Positions 26,071 to 35,593 of a stretch of DNA of 64,000 nt are shown here, piece after piece. The DNA comes from Asaia lannensis NBRC 102526. Its GTDB lineage: Bacteria; Pseudomonadota; Alphaproteobacteria; Acetobacterales; Acetobacteraceae. Location: assembly GCF_024054035.1 (NCBI RefSeq), contig NZ_JAMXQU010000001.1, forward strand, positions 62,001-126,000, written 5' to 3'. Numbering within the stretch: position 1 is the stretch's first letter; the number at the start of each line of letters is the position of its first letter. The translations under genes were made by a program, and so were the position numbers. The notes beneath the pieces are model-generated. The model saw only the letters and a list, made by a program, of their open reading frames with translations. It had not been told where the DNA came from and did no database searches.

Positions 26071-28521
26071 ATGAGCAGCAGTCCGAAAAATGAAGCCCGT
26101 GAAACTACTATTAAAGGCCAGTCAGTTGAGCAGACGCCTGCGCCTGGCCTTAACGCGATGCGGCCAGTCGGTTTCTTTCCCGGACTAGGCAGCCGCGCGG
26201 CGTATCGCGAACTCGAACGTGATTTGTTCGAGTGTGGCGTGCCTGTTGTTCGACAAGTCTTCTCGGAAGCAGGGGCAGCTTTGGGCTGTGATCCCGAGTG
26301 CCTCGTCTTGCGGGATTCGAATATTCCTGATGATCGGATAGAGCGACAGGCATTCCTGGGAGCCGCGCTGCTGGCTCACGGGATCGCCTTGCACCGCTAT
26401 CTCGTCGATGTCTTGCAACGAAACGGGACGGACATTCATTTTGTGTCGTTCACCGGCGAAAGCTTCGGCATCATCACTGCGGCTGTCGCCGCGGGCGCCT
26501 TGTCATTAGCCGACGGCGCAAAACTTGCCCATGCGCTGGCCCCGTTCATCCTCGTCGGCGCCGAAGGCGTGTCATCGCCGTCAGCCCTGCAGGTGCGTGT
26601 CGCCGAAATGCTGGCCGCTGTTGGCGTCACACAACCTCTTGTGCTCCAGCCCGCTCATGTCGTGGCGCTGACGGGTCATCCGGACACCTTGAATCGCGTC
26701 TTGGTGGCAATCGGTGATGTCTATGACGTGTCCGACGTGGAGCTGCACAAGACATACGCCGCGAATCAAGCGAATATCTATGTCCGGACGGGTGCAAGGG
26801 AAAGCTTTGGGCTCTTCATGCGCAACTTTGCGGACGTCGCGGTGACAGAGTTGAAAGAGCCGACGTGCTTCATGGCCCATGCTGCCCGCATGGCGCCGGT
26901 CCGGGAAGCATTCGCTCGGATGATGGACAGCGAAGGCATCCGGTTCCAGAATGCACATACGCCGCTGATCTGCAATCATGCCAATCGTATCGTCCATAAG
27001 GCTGCGGACGTGCGCGATGCCGTTTTATCCATCATCGACTCCGTTATGGAATCGCGCTGGACCGCCAACAATTGCGAGCATGTCGGCGGCAATATCGTGC
27101 TGGAACTTGGCCAAGGCGGCAAATCGGTGCAGCTTCTGGTAGACAATGGTCTCACTCTGCCGGCGATCGCCTATGCTGGCGGACAGGAGAATACAGACGC
27201 CCTCGTGGCGGCCGCAACGCTGCTGCAGCAGATTGACTGCGTTACAGCGCGAGATACCGCTGGGAGGGCACATCTCCAAGACGGTGATTTGGCCGTGTTG
27301 AGGCGAATGTTTGGCGTGCCGGCACGCTATCCGGTGGTTCGGGAATTCATGCTCCGGGAATTCACACGTATGGTTGCTACCTTTCAAGTGACTGCCCCGA
27401 GTTCTTTATCACCCTCTCTACGACGGTTTCTGGAGATCTACCAGCACACCTCCGCCGCGCGCGACGATCTCGACCTCGCGGGAGGAGAACTTGCGCTTCA
27501 GGTACAGGCGAAGAAAAGTGTCGTGGGTGATAGCCATACGCTGGGGCGGGTGACTACAGAAATCAAAGTCCTCAAGCCGGACGGTTCGGTGACGGCCCGG
27601 TGTTCTGCTGGTCGCTGGACGCCGGAAGCACTGGTCTTTTATTTCAGCCGTTTGGACGACGCTCCAGTGCTTGACTTGATCCGCAGTGCCAGACGCATGG
27701 CTGAACATCATGATGAGGTCGCAGCACTCTATGAGAAGTTCACGTCCGCGCTGTCGTTTGACATCACCGCAGCGGGGCCGGGTCAGGCCGCGGTGATGTC
27801 CCCGCAGGCAGTTGCGACGTTTCAGATCCTCCATCAGCTTGCACTGTTGATCCTGTTGCGGGCGGAACGTCCGGCGATTTTCCTTTCACACGACTATTAT
27901 TTCGCGAGCGGCGACGTATTAGGATGGTGCGTAGCGCTCTGCGCTGCGGATGCGCTGGATCCCAAAGACGCCGTAACGCTGTATTCCGATTACCTGCGTG
28001 GTGCTATCCAGGTGGACACAACGTTCAATACCGGACACAATGACGTTCTAAGGCGGCTTCGGGAAGCTTCGGCCCCCCTTGTCTCGGCGGCTGGCGTACC
28101 GATGACGGCGGCCAAGGATATTGCGTCCGCTACGCGGGGCCTGTTTGAACTTCCCCTTGCTAAACAACGGCGCTGTTCGCTTCGTCTCAACGGCGATGTC
28201 CAGATTGTTTGCCTGGGCGCGGATCCCGGCGAGGGGATATTCGACACGGCACCCTATGGCAGCGCGGTAACCGTCGTATCTACAGCGGAGCAGATAGCTC
28301 AACGCAGCCATAACGCGTCCCTCGAAGCTTTGGAACATGGCTGTGTTTCGTCCCTCACCAGCGACAACCAGCGTGTTCTGCATTTCGCGCGCGGCCGGAA
28401 GATTCTTAGCAGTACAGTTTTTTCCTACGTCAAACTGGGCGAGCGCGTCCTGGGTTTTGGGAAGGGCGGTAGTGAATCCATGACCATGTTCGTCACCGCG
28501 GAGGACCACCATGCAGCATGA
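26071..28521 (+). CDS. Tandem acyltransferase-like protein
   Basis: Protein of 816 residues. Residues 30 to about 330 follow the malonyl-CoA:ACP transacylase fold: GFFPGLGSRAAY at the start, FTGESFG with the nucleophile Ser131 (usually GHSxG), AAGALSLADGAKLA, and a FMAHAARMAPVREAF segment where the family has its catalytic His. From about residue 590 a second, weaker copy appears (ATFQILHQLALLILLR, then SGDVLGWCVALCAADALDPKDAV), in which the GHSxG serine is not recognisable. The middle (about 400-540) is unassigned. GAAGAGG at 26055 supports ATG 26071. It overlaps the next gene by 11 bases. It may load an acyl group onto an unknown carrier. Confidence 0.65.
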   Translation: MSSSPKNEARETTIKGQSVEQTPAPGLNAMRPVGFFPGLGSRAAYRELERDLFECGVPVVRQVFSEAGAALGCDPECLVLRDSNIPDDRIERQAFLGAALLAHGIALHRYLVDVLQRNGTDIHFVSFTGESFGIITAAVAAGALSLADGAKLAHALAPFILVGAEGVSSPSALQVRVAEMLAAVGVTQPLVLQPAHVVALTGHPDTLNRVLVAIGDVYDVSDVELHKTYAANQANIYVRTGARESFGLFMRNFADVAVTELKEPTCFMAHAARMAPVREAFARMMDSEGIRFQNAHTPLICNHANRIVHKAADVRDAVLSIIDSVMESRWTANNCEHVGGNIVLELGQGGKSVQLLVDNGLTLPAIAYAGGQENTDALVAAATLLQQIDCVTARDTAGRAHLQDGDLAVLRRMFGVPARYPVVREFMLREFTRMVATFQVTAPSSLSPSLRRFLEIYQHTSAARDDLDLAGGELALQVQAKKSVVGDSHTLGRVTTEIKVLKPDGSVTARCSAGRWTPEALVFYFSRLDDAPVLDLIRSARRMAEHHDEVAALYEKFTSALSFDITAAGPGQAAVMSPQAVATFQILHQLALLILLRAERPAIFLSHDYYFASGDVLGWCVALCAADALDPKDAVTLYSDYLRGAIQVDTTFNTGHNDVLRRLREASAPLVSAAGVPMTAAKDIASATRGLFELPLAKQRRCSLRLNGDVQIVCLGADPGEGIFDTAPYGSAVTVVSTAEQIAQRSHNASLEALEHGCVSSLTSDNQRVLHFARGRKILSSTVFSYVKLGERVLGFGKGGSESMTMFVTAEDHHAA

Positions 28522-29890
28522 GAATGTCATCGTTCGAAAGATCCTGAGCGAAGCCCTAATAGCAGTCGGCTGGAATCCGGAGGGGACCGGCGTCATGCTG
28601 CCACCCTTCACCAAGGCCAAGCGGCAGGCTGAATTCCTGCAGGCCCTGCCGGACCCGGCACGGCGCTACTTTCCGCACGTATTTGATATCCTTGAGCGCG
28701 AGATTCAGGTGCCGACCCACTATCTAAAGGAAACGGACCGGCTCACATTCAAGGAACTAATCTATGAGATGAGCTTCGTTCCGGGGGAGGAGGTCAGCCG
28801 CTATGTCGAGCGTTGCAGCCCGCCGCCTGCGATCATAGCCCGCATCTACGAGCAGATCGCTCTCGTGCTGCGCAATGACGTGCACAGCCTGCGGCGTGTA
28901 AGGTCTCCTGGCAATACCCTGGAGACCTCCTATTTCCGTAAGATCGAAGACCGCCTTGATCTATGCCGCAGCACAGCGCCAAACACTTTCAACGAAAAGC
29001 TGTTGGATACGAGCCACATTATTATCAACGGGGTACGCTACCGAAACTTCCGGACAATCCTGAGCATCCTGCGAGGAAACGCGGCCTATTGCGACATGCT
29101 CGAGCCACACTTCCATGCCCTCGTCATGGGTGACACCAATACTGAAAATATCAAGATCAATGACGTAGCACCTTTGGTCCGTGCTCAAGCGCTGATTGAG
29201 GCAAGCGCACCGGCGGCAGATATCGAGGCCGCGCTAGACGCGATTACGGCAGCCTCGATCGATTTGCGGTTCCTCGATCCGCGGGCGATCGGTTTCAACA
29301 GCGAAGGCGCTGAGACGCGCGACGACCCAATGTACGACAACAAGCCTTGGCACAATTCGCTCGGTCACTATGACGAAGTGCATCACGAGCGCTTCGATCT
29401 TTCAGTCTCGGTCGGGGAGGGACGCTCACCAGAGGTCGAAATCCGGTATGAACCGGGTAATCCGTATGAGCGCTCCTATAGGGTCGAGGATCTGACCGAG
29501 CGCAACATTGATGTCGACGAACGTCCTGATGTTACGGGGATGGAGCGCTACTTCGCGCCAGTGATGCGCAAACTCTATGACCTCGACAATCCCCAGTCCG
29601 CCGCTGTTGCCGAGGATCCGCATTGGCTGGTCCGGTTCGTTTTCATGATGGGCGCTCATTTCACCGCCATGCCGCCATTCCATTTCCAGATGGAACTCGA
29701 CGGCAGCCTGATCGACTCGTATCTCGTGCAGCGGCGCCCGGTCGCTATCTTCTGCGAGGGAGTCCGCTGGTTAAACTGGGCACTCGAAATGCTCGAGGGT
29801 AAGCGCAGGAGGTTCCTAGGCATCCCCGTGCCCGATTACGGAGGAGCGTCTCTATCCGAACCGGCGTCAGCAGACATGATGGAAGCGTAA
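28511..29890 (+). CDS. Kinase-like protein of aminoglycoside-phosphotransferase fold
   Basis: Protein of 459 residues. The segment HALVMGDTNTENIKI matches the catalytic loop of the APH/choline-kinase superfamily (usually HGDxxxxN): Asp208 and Asn213 are in place, with Met in the position of His. LRFLDPRAIG (Asp256) fits the metal-binding DFG-equivalent. The N-terminal part has the helical features of the family but no clear glycine loop. About 150 extra C-terminal residues follow. It overlaps the acyltransferase gene, so the two are probably made together. The substrate is unknown. Confidence 0.65.
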   Translation: MQHENVIVRKILSEALIAVGWNPEGTGVMLPPFTKAKRQAEFLQALPDPARRYFPHVFDILEREIQVPTHYLKETDRLTFKELIYEMSFVPGEEVSRYVERCSPPPAIIARIYEQIALVLRNDVHSLRRVRSPGNTLETSYFRKIEDRLDLCRSTAPNTFNEKLLDTSHIIINGVRYRNFRTILSILRGNAAYCDMLEPHFHALVMGDTNTENIKINDVAPLVRAQALIEASAPAADIEAALDAITAASIDLRFLDPRAIGFNSEGAETRDDPMYDNKPWHNSLGHYDEVHHERFDLSVSVGEGRSPEVEIRYEPGNPYERSYRVEDLTERNIDVDERPDVTGMERYFAPVMRKLYDLDNPQSAAVAEDPHWLVRFVFMMGAHFTAMPPFHFQMELDGSLIDSYLVQRRPVAIFCEGVRWLNWALEMLEGKRRRFLGIPVPDYGGASLSEPASADMMEA

Positions 29891-29974
29891 CTAACGAATT
29901 GACGGCTCTCCTGAGACCAAGTTCTCGGGCGGACATAGTCGCCGGCCGCTGAGGCACCTCGAAGGAAAAATATT

Positions 29975-31483
29975 ATGGTCACAACGCCCAATTCCGCATT
30001 GTCGCGCTTCGGTATGGCGGCTCTGGCTCCCGAATCTCGTGTTATTTGCACGCCCTGGAGCAGGATGGTACGCGGGCTCTCCCTCGGTCAGTATCCCGTC
30101 GATTATAATGAGCATCTCGGATCCCTCGTTCATCAGGCGCGTGATATCCTGCTTCGCAAAATTCCCGCCCCTAAAGGCTATCTACGTTTCGCGCTACTCT
30201 TGGCAGATTTTGCAGTTGAGGTATCTAATCCGGACGTCGTAGTAAGTAACGACCGCCTAATAACGACCACATGCAAACTCACGGATGCGCTACGGTCAGA
30301 GAAAAATCCGTATTACGCTGTCGTCGGCGCTGGTATACTATTTGACGCTTTTGCCAAACTGCATCTCGACATCGCCTTGCTGGTCAATGCCGAGTACGAT
30401 TTCGCCGAAGAGATGCTGGCAATGGTCGATCGCATCCAACCAGACCAGATCAGGGACGAGAATGCCGGCAACCACGGTGAATACGAGAAGTTGTTCGCCT
30501 ACACGTCGCTCTTTCTGGGGATGGGGCAGGCGGGACTGCAAGAGAAACTGACTGCGGGCCGCCGCAATCGTGTCCGGGAGGCGCTAAGCCTGATCCAAAC
30601 CGTTCCTTCCCCCTTTTTCAGGGGGCGTGGATGCTCGATGCTGTTTTCGGTGCTGTCAGCGGTCGGACTGGACGGGATGATTTTCGACGACGGTTATGAT
30701 TTCATGAGGGACGTGCTAGAATACGTCGATCAAGATGACGAGATTAACTTTCCGCTGCGCTTTCCACAGCCGATCTCGCCGGCCTACGTCAAGATCTACC
30801 CGCGTGTAACGATGCTGAACGCGATCGCGGTTTCGGGGCGTACATCCTACGTGACGATGGGGCACGATCGGCTGGCCGAACTGAGGCCGCTATGGGCTGA
30901 GCTAGAACCAGCGGAGAAGATGCACCAGGGATTGTATTACCTCATCGCCTTGCATAACCTTGGCAAGATTTCAGAGGAAATCGGCGCGGAGAGAGTGATT
31001 GTCGACGATCTGGTTCGTTTTCTCGATATTGTAGATCCCGGTGCCAACTTTTTCCTCAACGGCTTGTCACATGCCTATATCGTGGAGACCGCGATGGTCA
31101 CGGGCCAACTCGATGCGATCTCCGATCGGGCGATCAATCGCATCGCCGATTGCTTCGCGCACATGGACGCGACCCCGCTCGACCGCCTTAGCCGGGCCTA
31201 TCCGTTTGCCTATAATCTTAACGCCTTGGGCGAGGTGGGCGAGGCAGAAAAGCTGTTCGAGCCACGAGCAACATATGGCGGTGTCTCTGCGTTCTCCTGG
31301 CTTGTCGACCAGTTCTCATCGGAGGGTCACGCTGAAGGCAGTCGGATACTGATGCTCGGGAATGCTCTGATCGGGTTGGGACTGCGCTTACGTGGTGCAG
31401 AGAACGACACCACACCAATGTTTGATCATCTCGCCAAGCGATTGGGATGGCAAAGATCGGATGCTCGGGTCTCAACGATGTGA
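29975..31483 (+). CDS. 502-residue helical protein of unknown function
   Basis: I do not recognise this protein. It has no signal peptide or clear membrane span. It is rich in helices (LLADFAVEVS, FAEEMLAMVDRI, VREALSLIQTV) with repeated Leu/Ala patterns such as an alpha-alpha barrel would show. Acidic clusters FDDGYDF and VDQDDE lie near residues 230-255. It sits 84 bases after the kinase gene, on the same strand, and is the third member of the cluster. A terpene-cyclase-like or glycosidase-like barrel is possible, but only as a guess. Confidence 0.55.
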   Translation: MVTTPNSALSRFGMAALAPESRVICTPWSRMVRGLSLGQYPVDYNEHLGSLVHQARDILLRKIPAPKGYLRFALLLADFAVEVSNPDVVVSNDRLITTTCKLTDALRSEKNPYYAVVGAGILFDAFAKLHLDIALLVNAEYDFAEEMLAMVDRIQPDQIRDENAGNHGEYEKLFAYTSLFLGMGQAGLQEKLTAGRRNRVREALSLIQTVPSPFFRGRGCSMLFSVLSAVGLDGMIFDDGYDFMRDVLEYVDQDDEINFPLRFPQPISPAYVKIYPRVTMLNAIAVSGRTSYVTMGHDRLAELRPLWAELEPAEKMHQGLYYLIALHNLGKISEEIGAERVIVDDLVRFLDIVDPGANFFLNGLSHAYIVETAMVTGQLDAISDRAINRIADCFAHMDATPLDRLSRAYPFAYNLNALGEVGEAEKLFEPRATYGGVSAFSWLVDQFSSEGHAEGSRILMLGNALIGLGLRLRGAENDTTPMFDHLAKRLGWQRSDARVSTM

Positions 31484-31713
31484 CTCACATCACCCTCGAT
31501 CTGTCGCCGCAGATCCCATAATTTTGCAGATAGCCACGACTGCCAGAATTCAATCTCAGAACAAAGTCTTGTTGCACTGGGAGCTTCAGACGCAGCGAGC
31601 GCTTGCGCGCCTCTGTCGAAAATCGTCTGCGTCTGGCAGAGAGGGCGAATGATTGTCAATTTTATGGACTAATACCTTCGGCGGACAATGTCCGACCAAA
31701 GATTGGAAAGATA

Positions 31714-32487
31714 ATGTCTGAGGTTTTTCTCGCACCGCATATGCCTATCCTCACCTCGACCCGACGTCAGTCTCTCGTGGACTCTGCCCTTGACGCCTTG
31801 AATCAACGTATAGCCTCAGGAGTATGGCAGCTCGGTGAGAGAATTCCCACGGAGGGAGAGCTCAGCGAACTACTACAGGTTGGGCGCAATACAGTGCGCG
31901 AAGCTATTCGAGTGCTGTCTCACGCAGGCATTCTTGAAGTCAGGCAGGGGGACGGTACCTATGTGCGTTCCCAAGATGACCCCGCTGCGATGATGCGAAC
32001 GCTACGTCGGTCTAGCCTGCGTGAGCATTTTGAATTGCGGGCTATGTTAGAAGTGGAGGCGGCCAGACTCGCGGCCCTACGACGCACAACAACTGACCTG
32101 AAACGGATCAAGTCACGACTCGATGCCCGAGGGTACTGGGTTGAAGGCCAGAGTGTTGACATGTTTCTTGAGCGAGATTCGGCCTTTCACTGTGCAATTG
32201 CAGAGACCAGCCGAAATCGAGCCCTGATTGAGCTCTATCGGTATTTCCTTGGCACCGCCCGTGATGCTGCGCGCGCGGCGATGGTCGAACACGGCGTTAC
32301 AGAGCCAAGTTTATCGCTTCACGACGACCTTTACCACGCGATCAAAGCTGGTGATCCCATCCAGGCAGCACACGCCGCACTTGCAATCCTTCATCCGCTG
32401 ATAGATGCCTTCAGTCTTGACCATAGAGTTCCAGACATACCTATATCCGAGCGCAACATTTCTGGGATATCTAAGCAGGGGCGTTAA
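31714..32487 (+). CDS. GntR-family regulator, FadR subfamily
   Basis: Regulator of 257 residues. The N-terminal winged helix reads ALDALNQRIASGVWQLGERIPTEGELSELL then GRNTVREAIRVLSHAGILEVRQGDGTYV. The C-terminal all-helical FCD domain (FELRAMLEVEAARLAALR, ERDSAFHCAIAETSRN, SLSLHDDLYHAIKAGD) binds a small effector, often a carboxylate, with a metal. GGAAAG before ATG 31714 sets the start. It follows the helical protein by 230 bases and is the nearest candidate to control the cluster. Confidence 0.9.
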   Translation: MSEVFLAPHMPILTSTRRQSLVDSALDALNQRIASGVWQLGERIPTEGELSELLQVGRNTVREAIRVLSHAGILEVRQGDGTYVRSQDDPAAMMRTLRRSSLREHFELRAMLEVEAARLAALRRTTTDLKRIKSRLDARGYWVEGQSVDMFLERDSAFHCAIAETSRNRALIELYRYFLGTARDAARAAMVEHGVTEPSLSLHDDLYHAIKAGDPIQAAHAALAILHPLIDAFSLDHRVPDIPISERNISGISKQGR

Positions 32488-32513
32488 ACCAGCGCCACTC
32501 GCGTGTTTATTAC

Positions 32514-33455
32514 CTAGACTGTTGACCCTCTCGCAACGTGACTTCGACACATGACCTGCATCACAGTGCGTCGCAGCCACTGATGAATCAGGTCGTTCTC
32601 GTGCCGAGGGTGCCAAGCTTGAAAAATAGTTACGGGATCAAGCTCGATCGGCAATGGAAAAGCGAAAAGTCCCAAACGATCGAGTCGTGAGGCGTCGATG
32701 ACGATATCGGGTACTGAGAGAACGAGATCGGTCTGCGATAGACCTTGAAGCGCAGCATAGAAAGAAGTGAGTAAAAGAGCGACGTTGCGTGTCAAGCCAT
32801 ATTGATCCGAGAGTATCTCGTCGATCGGTCCCCGTCGTCGCCCCCGGCGTGAGACGGCAATGTGATCGTAAGTCACCAGGGTCTGAGGTGTGATGTCGCC
32901 CAGCAGAAGGGGATGGCCAGCCCGTACTACGCCGCGAAATCGGGTCTCGAACAAATTCCGCCGCATGATCTCAGGCCGCAGGAACGCTGTGGCTCCAATA
33001 TAGAGATCTATCCCTTCCTGACGCAAAAAATCGCTATCGTCGCTGCTGGACTCTGCTGTGAAAATCAATGTGGTGGCGGGACAATCGACGCGCAACGCAC
33101 GAAGCAGCGCCTCGGCATATGGACCGATCACCACGTCAGCGGCCCGGATACGGAAAATCGGCGCCAAGCCCGTGAAATCTAGTTCACGGCGCGGGTGATA
33201 GAGGTCACCGATAGCAGCGAGGATCTGATTGAGTCGCGGCTGCATCTGCAGGGCGCGTGGTGTCGGCACCATATGACGACCTGACTGCACCAGAATGGCA
33301 TCTCGAAATGTCTCGCGCAGACGCGACAACGTGCGGCTCATGGTTGCGGCACTCACCTGTAATCTCGCGGCTGCCCCAGTGACGCTCGCTTCTTCGACTA
33401 AAGCGTTCATCGCCTTCAGGAGATTGAGGTCGTAGCCGCTTGTTATGTTCCCCAT
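32514..33455 (-). CDS. LysR-family regulator
   Basis: Regulator of 313 residues with the N-terminal helix-turn-helix (YDLNLLKAMNALVEEASVTGAAARLQVSAATMSRTLSRLR) and an effector domain of the NodD/PcpR branch. It is divergent from the EmrB-type transporter at 33,682 across 226 bases, so it probably controls that efflux pump. CATAGGATGAATTG lies 29 bases upstream of its start codon. Confidence 0.9.
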   Translation of the reverse strand: MGNITSGYDLNLLKAMNALVEEASVTGAAARLQVSAATMSRTLSRLRETFRDAILVQSGRHMVPTPRALQMQPRLNQILAAIGDLYHPRRELDFTGLAPIFRIRAADVVIGPYAEALLRALRVDCPATTLIFTAESSSDDSDFLRQEGIDLYIGATAFLRPEIMRRNLFETRFRGVVRAGHPLLLGDITPQTLVTYDHIAVSRRGRRRGPIDEILSDQYGLTRNVALLLTSFYAALQGLSQTDLVLSVPDIVIDASRLDRLGLFAFPLPIELDPVTIFQAWHPRHENDLIHQWLRRTVMQVMCRSHVARGSTV

Positions 33456-33483
33456 CGAATATTCCCCTGCTTAAAGATCCGAT

Positions 33484-33497
33484 CATAGGATGAATTG
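33484..33497 (+). repeat. 14-base repeat, right copy
   Basis: CATAGGATGAATTG, identical to the copy at 25887-25900. It lies in the LysR/efflux intergenic region, so it could be an operator as well as a boundary repeat. Confidence 0.6.
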
Positions 33498-33681
33498 TGT
33501 TGTATCTTTGTTGCGTTGTTTCCGGACAAGCTGGCAGACACTTCGCCCTGTCGCAATCGATATCTGACACTGCCCAATTCCATATTTGCTCTCAGACGAT
33601 TGCATAATTGAGTGTTCACAAAGATGGGATGTTTCTTCAAATTGGAAAGCATTCTTCAATGATCCCGCGGCGAGGTGTCCC

Positions 33682-35340
33682 ATGGACCACGCAGATAGTA
33701 TGACATGGTCCCTAGCCGGCGGCGCCACGGAATTGACCCGCATACCGATCCGTCCCGAAGCACCCCCTAAGGCGCCGGTGTTCGGTCTGCGCCTGGCCAC
33801 GGGGTTGGCGGGTGTGTTGCTGGCAGTCCTGTTGGCGGGCTTCAACGAGCACACGACCGAGGCGGGGCTTGCCGATATAAGGGGCGCGTTCCATCTGGGG
33901 CACGACGAGGGAACCTGGTTCACGGCCCTGTTCGAGGCCTTCAACATCGCCGCGATGGCGTTTGCGCCATGGTGCTCGGTGACGTTCTCCATCCGCCGCT
34001 TGACGATCGCGATGACGGGACTAGTCGGCGCGCTTGGTATGATCGCCCCTTTCATGCCCAACCTGACATCGCTTTTGCTGCTGCGCTGCGTGCAGGGGAT
34101 GGCATGCGGCTGTCTGCCGCCAATGCTGATGACAGTTGCGCTGCGCTTCCTGCCGCCCAACATCAAGATCTACGGCCTGGGTGCCTATGCCCTAACCGCG
34201 ACCTTCGGGCCGAACCTGGGCGGCGCGCCGCTGGCGGGATTCTGGTTCGAGTATGTCGGCTGGCCGTTCCTGTTCTGGCAGATCGTGCCGCTATGTCTCG
34301 TTTCCATGATATGCGTGGCATGGGGCCTCCCGCAGGACCCGATCCGGCTGGAGCGTTTCCGTCAGTTCGACTGGCGTGGCCTTCTCACCGGCTTGCCTTC
34401 AATCTGCATGCTGGTGATTGCGCTGGAACAGGGGGACCGGCTGGATTGGTTTCGCTCGCCGTTGATCACTCATCTGTTCTTTGGCGGCGGATTTCTTTTC
34501 GTTCTCTTCATCGTCAATGAATGGTTCCATCCGGTACCATTTTTCCGAATCCAATTGCTCAAGCAGCGCAACGTGACAGATGCGTTGCTGACATTAGCGG
34601 CGGTTCTGGTGTTGGGCGCGGTCACAGCGGAAATTCCTGCAGTCTATCTGGAAGAGGTGCGCGGCTATCGCCCGATCCAGATCGCGCCGGTCATGCTGAT
34701 CCTGGCGGTACCGCAGGTGCTGGCGCTGCCGCTGGTCTCGGCCTTGTGCAATATCCGCCGGGTAGATTGCCGTCATGTGCTGATGACGGGCCTTGCGATC
34801 CAAGGGCTGTCTTATTTCCTGGGCACCTGGATCGATGCCGACTGGGTCCGCGAGAACTTCTACGCCATGCAGTTCCTGCAGGTGGCCAGTGAGCCCATGA
34901 TGGTCATCGCAATCCTGATGCTGGCAACGATGGGGTTGGGCCCGGCCGACGGGCCGTTCATCTCCGGCATGTTCAACATGACCAAAGGAGTGGCCAACGC
35001 GATTGCGGCGGCCGTCATTTCCGCGTTGCTGCGCCGGCGTGAGCAATTCCATTCCACCATGCTGCTCGACACATATGGCACCAACCATAACGGTTTGCAG
35101 CCCTGGGGCGACCCTGCGCATGCGCTTCTGGCGCCGCATATCGCAGATCCAGCCCGACTTGACTGGAACATGATCGTCCTGCTGCACGGCGAGGTATCGG
35201 AGCAGGCGCTCATTCTCGCCTGTGCAGACATCTACACGATCATGATCGGCGTCTGCGCGGTCTTGCTCGTCCTCAATCTGGTTCTGCCGCAACGGGTCTA
35301 TCCACCCCGCGCGCTCTCCACCACCGCTCCCGCTCGCTGA
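33682..35340 (+). CDS. MFS efflux transporter, DHA2 (EmrB) type
   Basis: Inner-membrane drug/proton antiporter of 552 residues with about 14 hydrophobic segments. TGLAGVLLAVLLAGFNEHTTEAGLADIRGAF is the DHA2 first-helix region, and RCVQGMACGCLPPMLMTVA and GPNLGGAPLAGFWFEYVGWPFLFW fit motifs of this family. ATG 33682 was chosen over the upstream frame start because it follows a GAGG and gives the usual N-terminus. It works with the membrane-fusion and outer-membrane genes that follow. Confidence 0.9.
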   Translation: MDHADSMTWSLAGGATELTRIPIRPEAPPKAPVFGLRLATGLAGVLLAVLLAGFNEHTTEAGLADIRGAFHLGHDEGTWFTALFEAFNIAAMAFAPWCSVTFSIRRLTIAMTGLVGALGMIAPFMPNLTSLLLLRCVQGMACGCLPPMLMTVALRFLPPNIKIYGLGAYALTATFGPNLGGAPLAGFWFEYVGWPFLFWQIVPLCLVSMICVAWGLPQDPIRLERFRQFDWRGLLTGLPSICMLVIALEQGDRLDWFRSPLITHLFFGGGFLFVLFIVNEWFHPVPFFRIQLLKQRNVTDALLTLAAVLVLGAVTAEIPAVYLEEVRGYRPIQIAPVMLILAVPQVLALPLVSALCNIRRVDCRHVLMTGLAIQGLSYFLGTWIDADWVRENFYAMQFLQVASEPMMVIAILMLATMGLGPADGPFISGMFNMTKGVANAIAAAVISALLRRREQFHSTMLLDTYGTNHNGLQPWGDPAHALLAPHIADPARLDWNMIVLLHGEVSEQALILACADIYTIMIGVCAVLLVLNLVLPQRVYPPRALSTTAPAR

Positions 35341-35593
35341 CGGCGGCGGGCAGTATGTCATGTGAGACTAATATGAAGACCAGTTCGTATCGGAATGCTC
35401 GCCGACTGCGGCATCGAGACATCCTATCATCGGATTATACGAGCTGCTCGATAGCTCCGAGGTGGACGCTGCGTGACCGGATCGAGGGCTACTTCGTGGC
35501 CCTCGTCGTGACGATCTACCTGAAGCTGACCTGACGGTCCCGCGCAATCCGCGACAGACAATGCGGCCAGCGGGGCCGCCAGAGGGAGTATTC

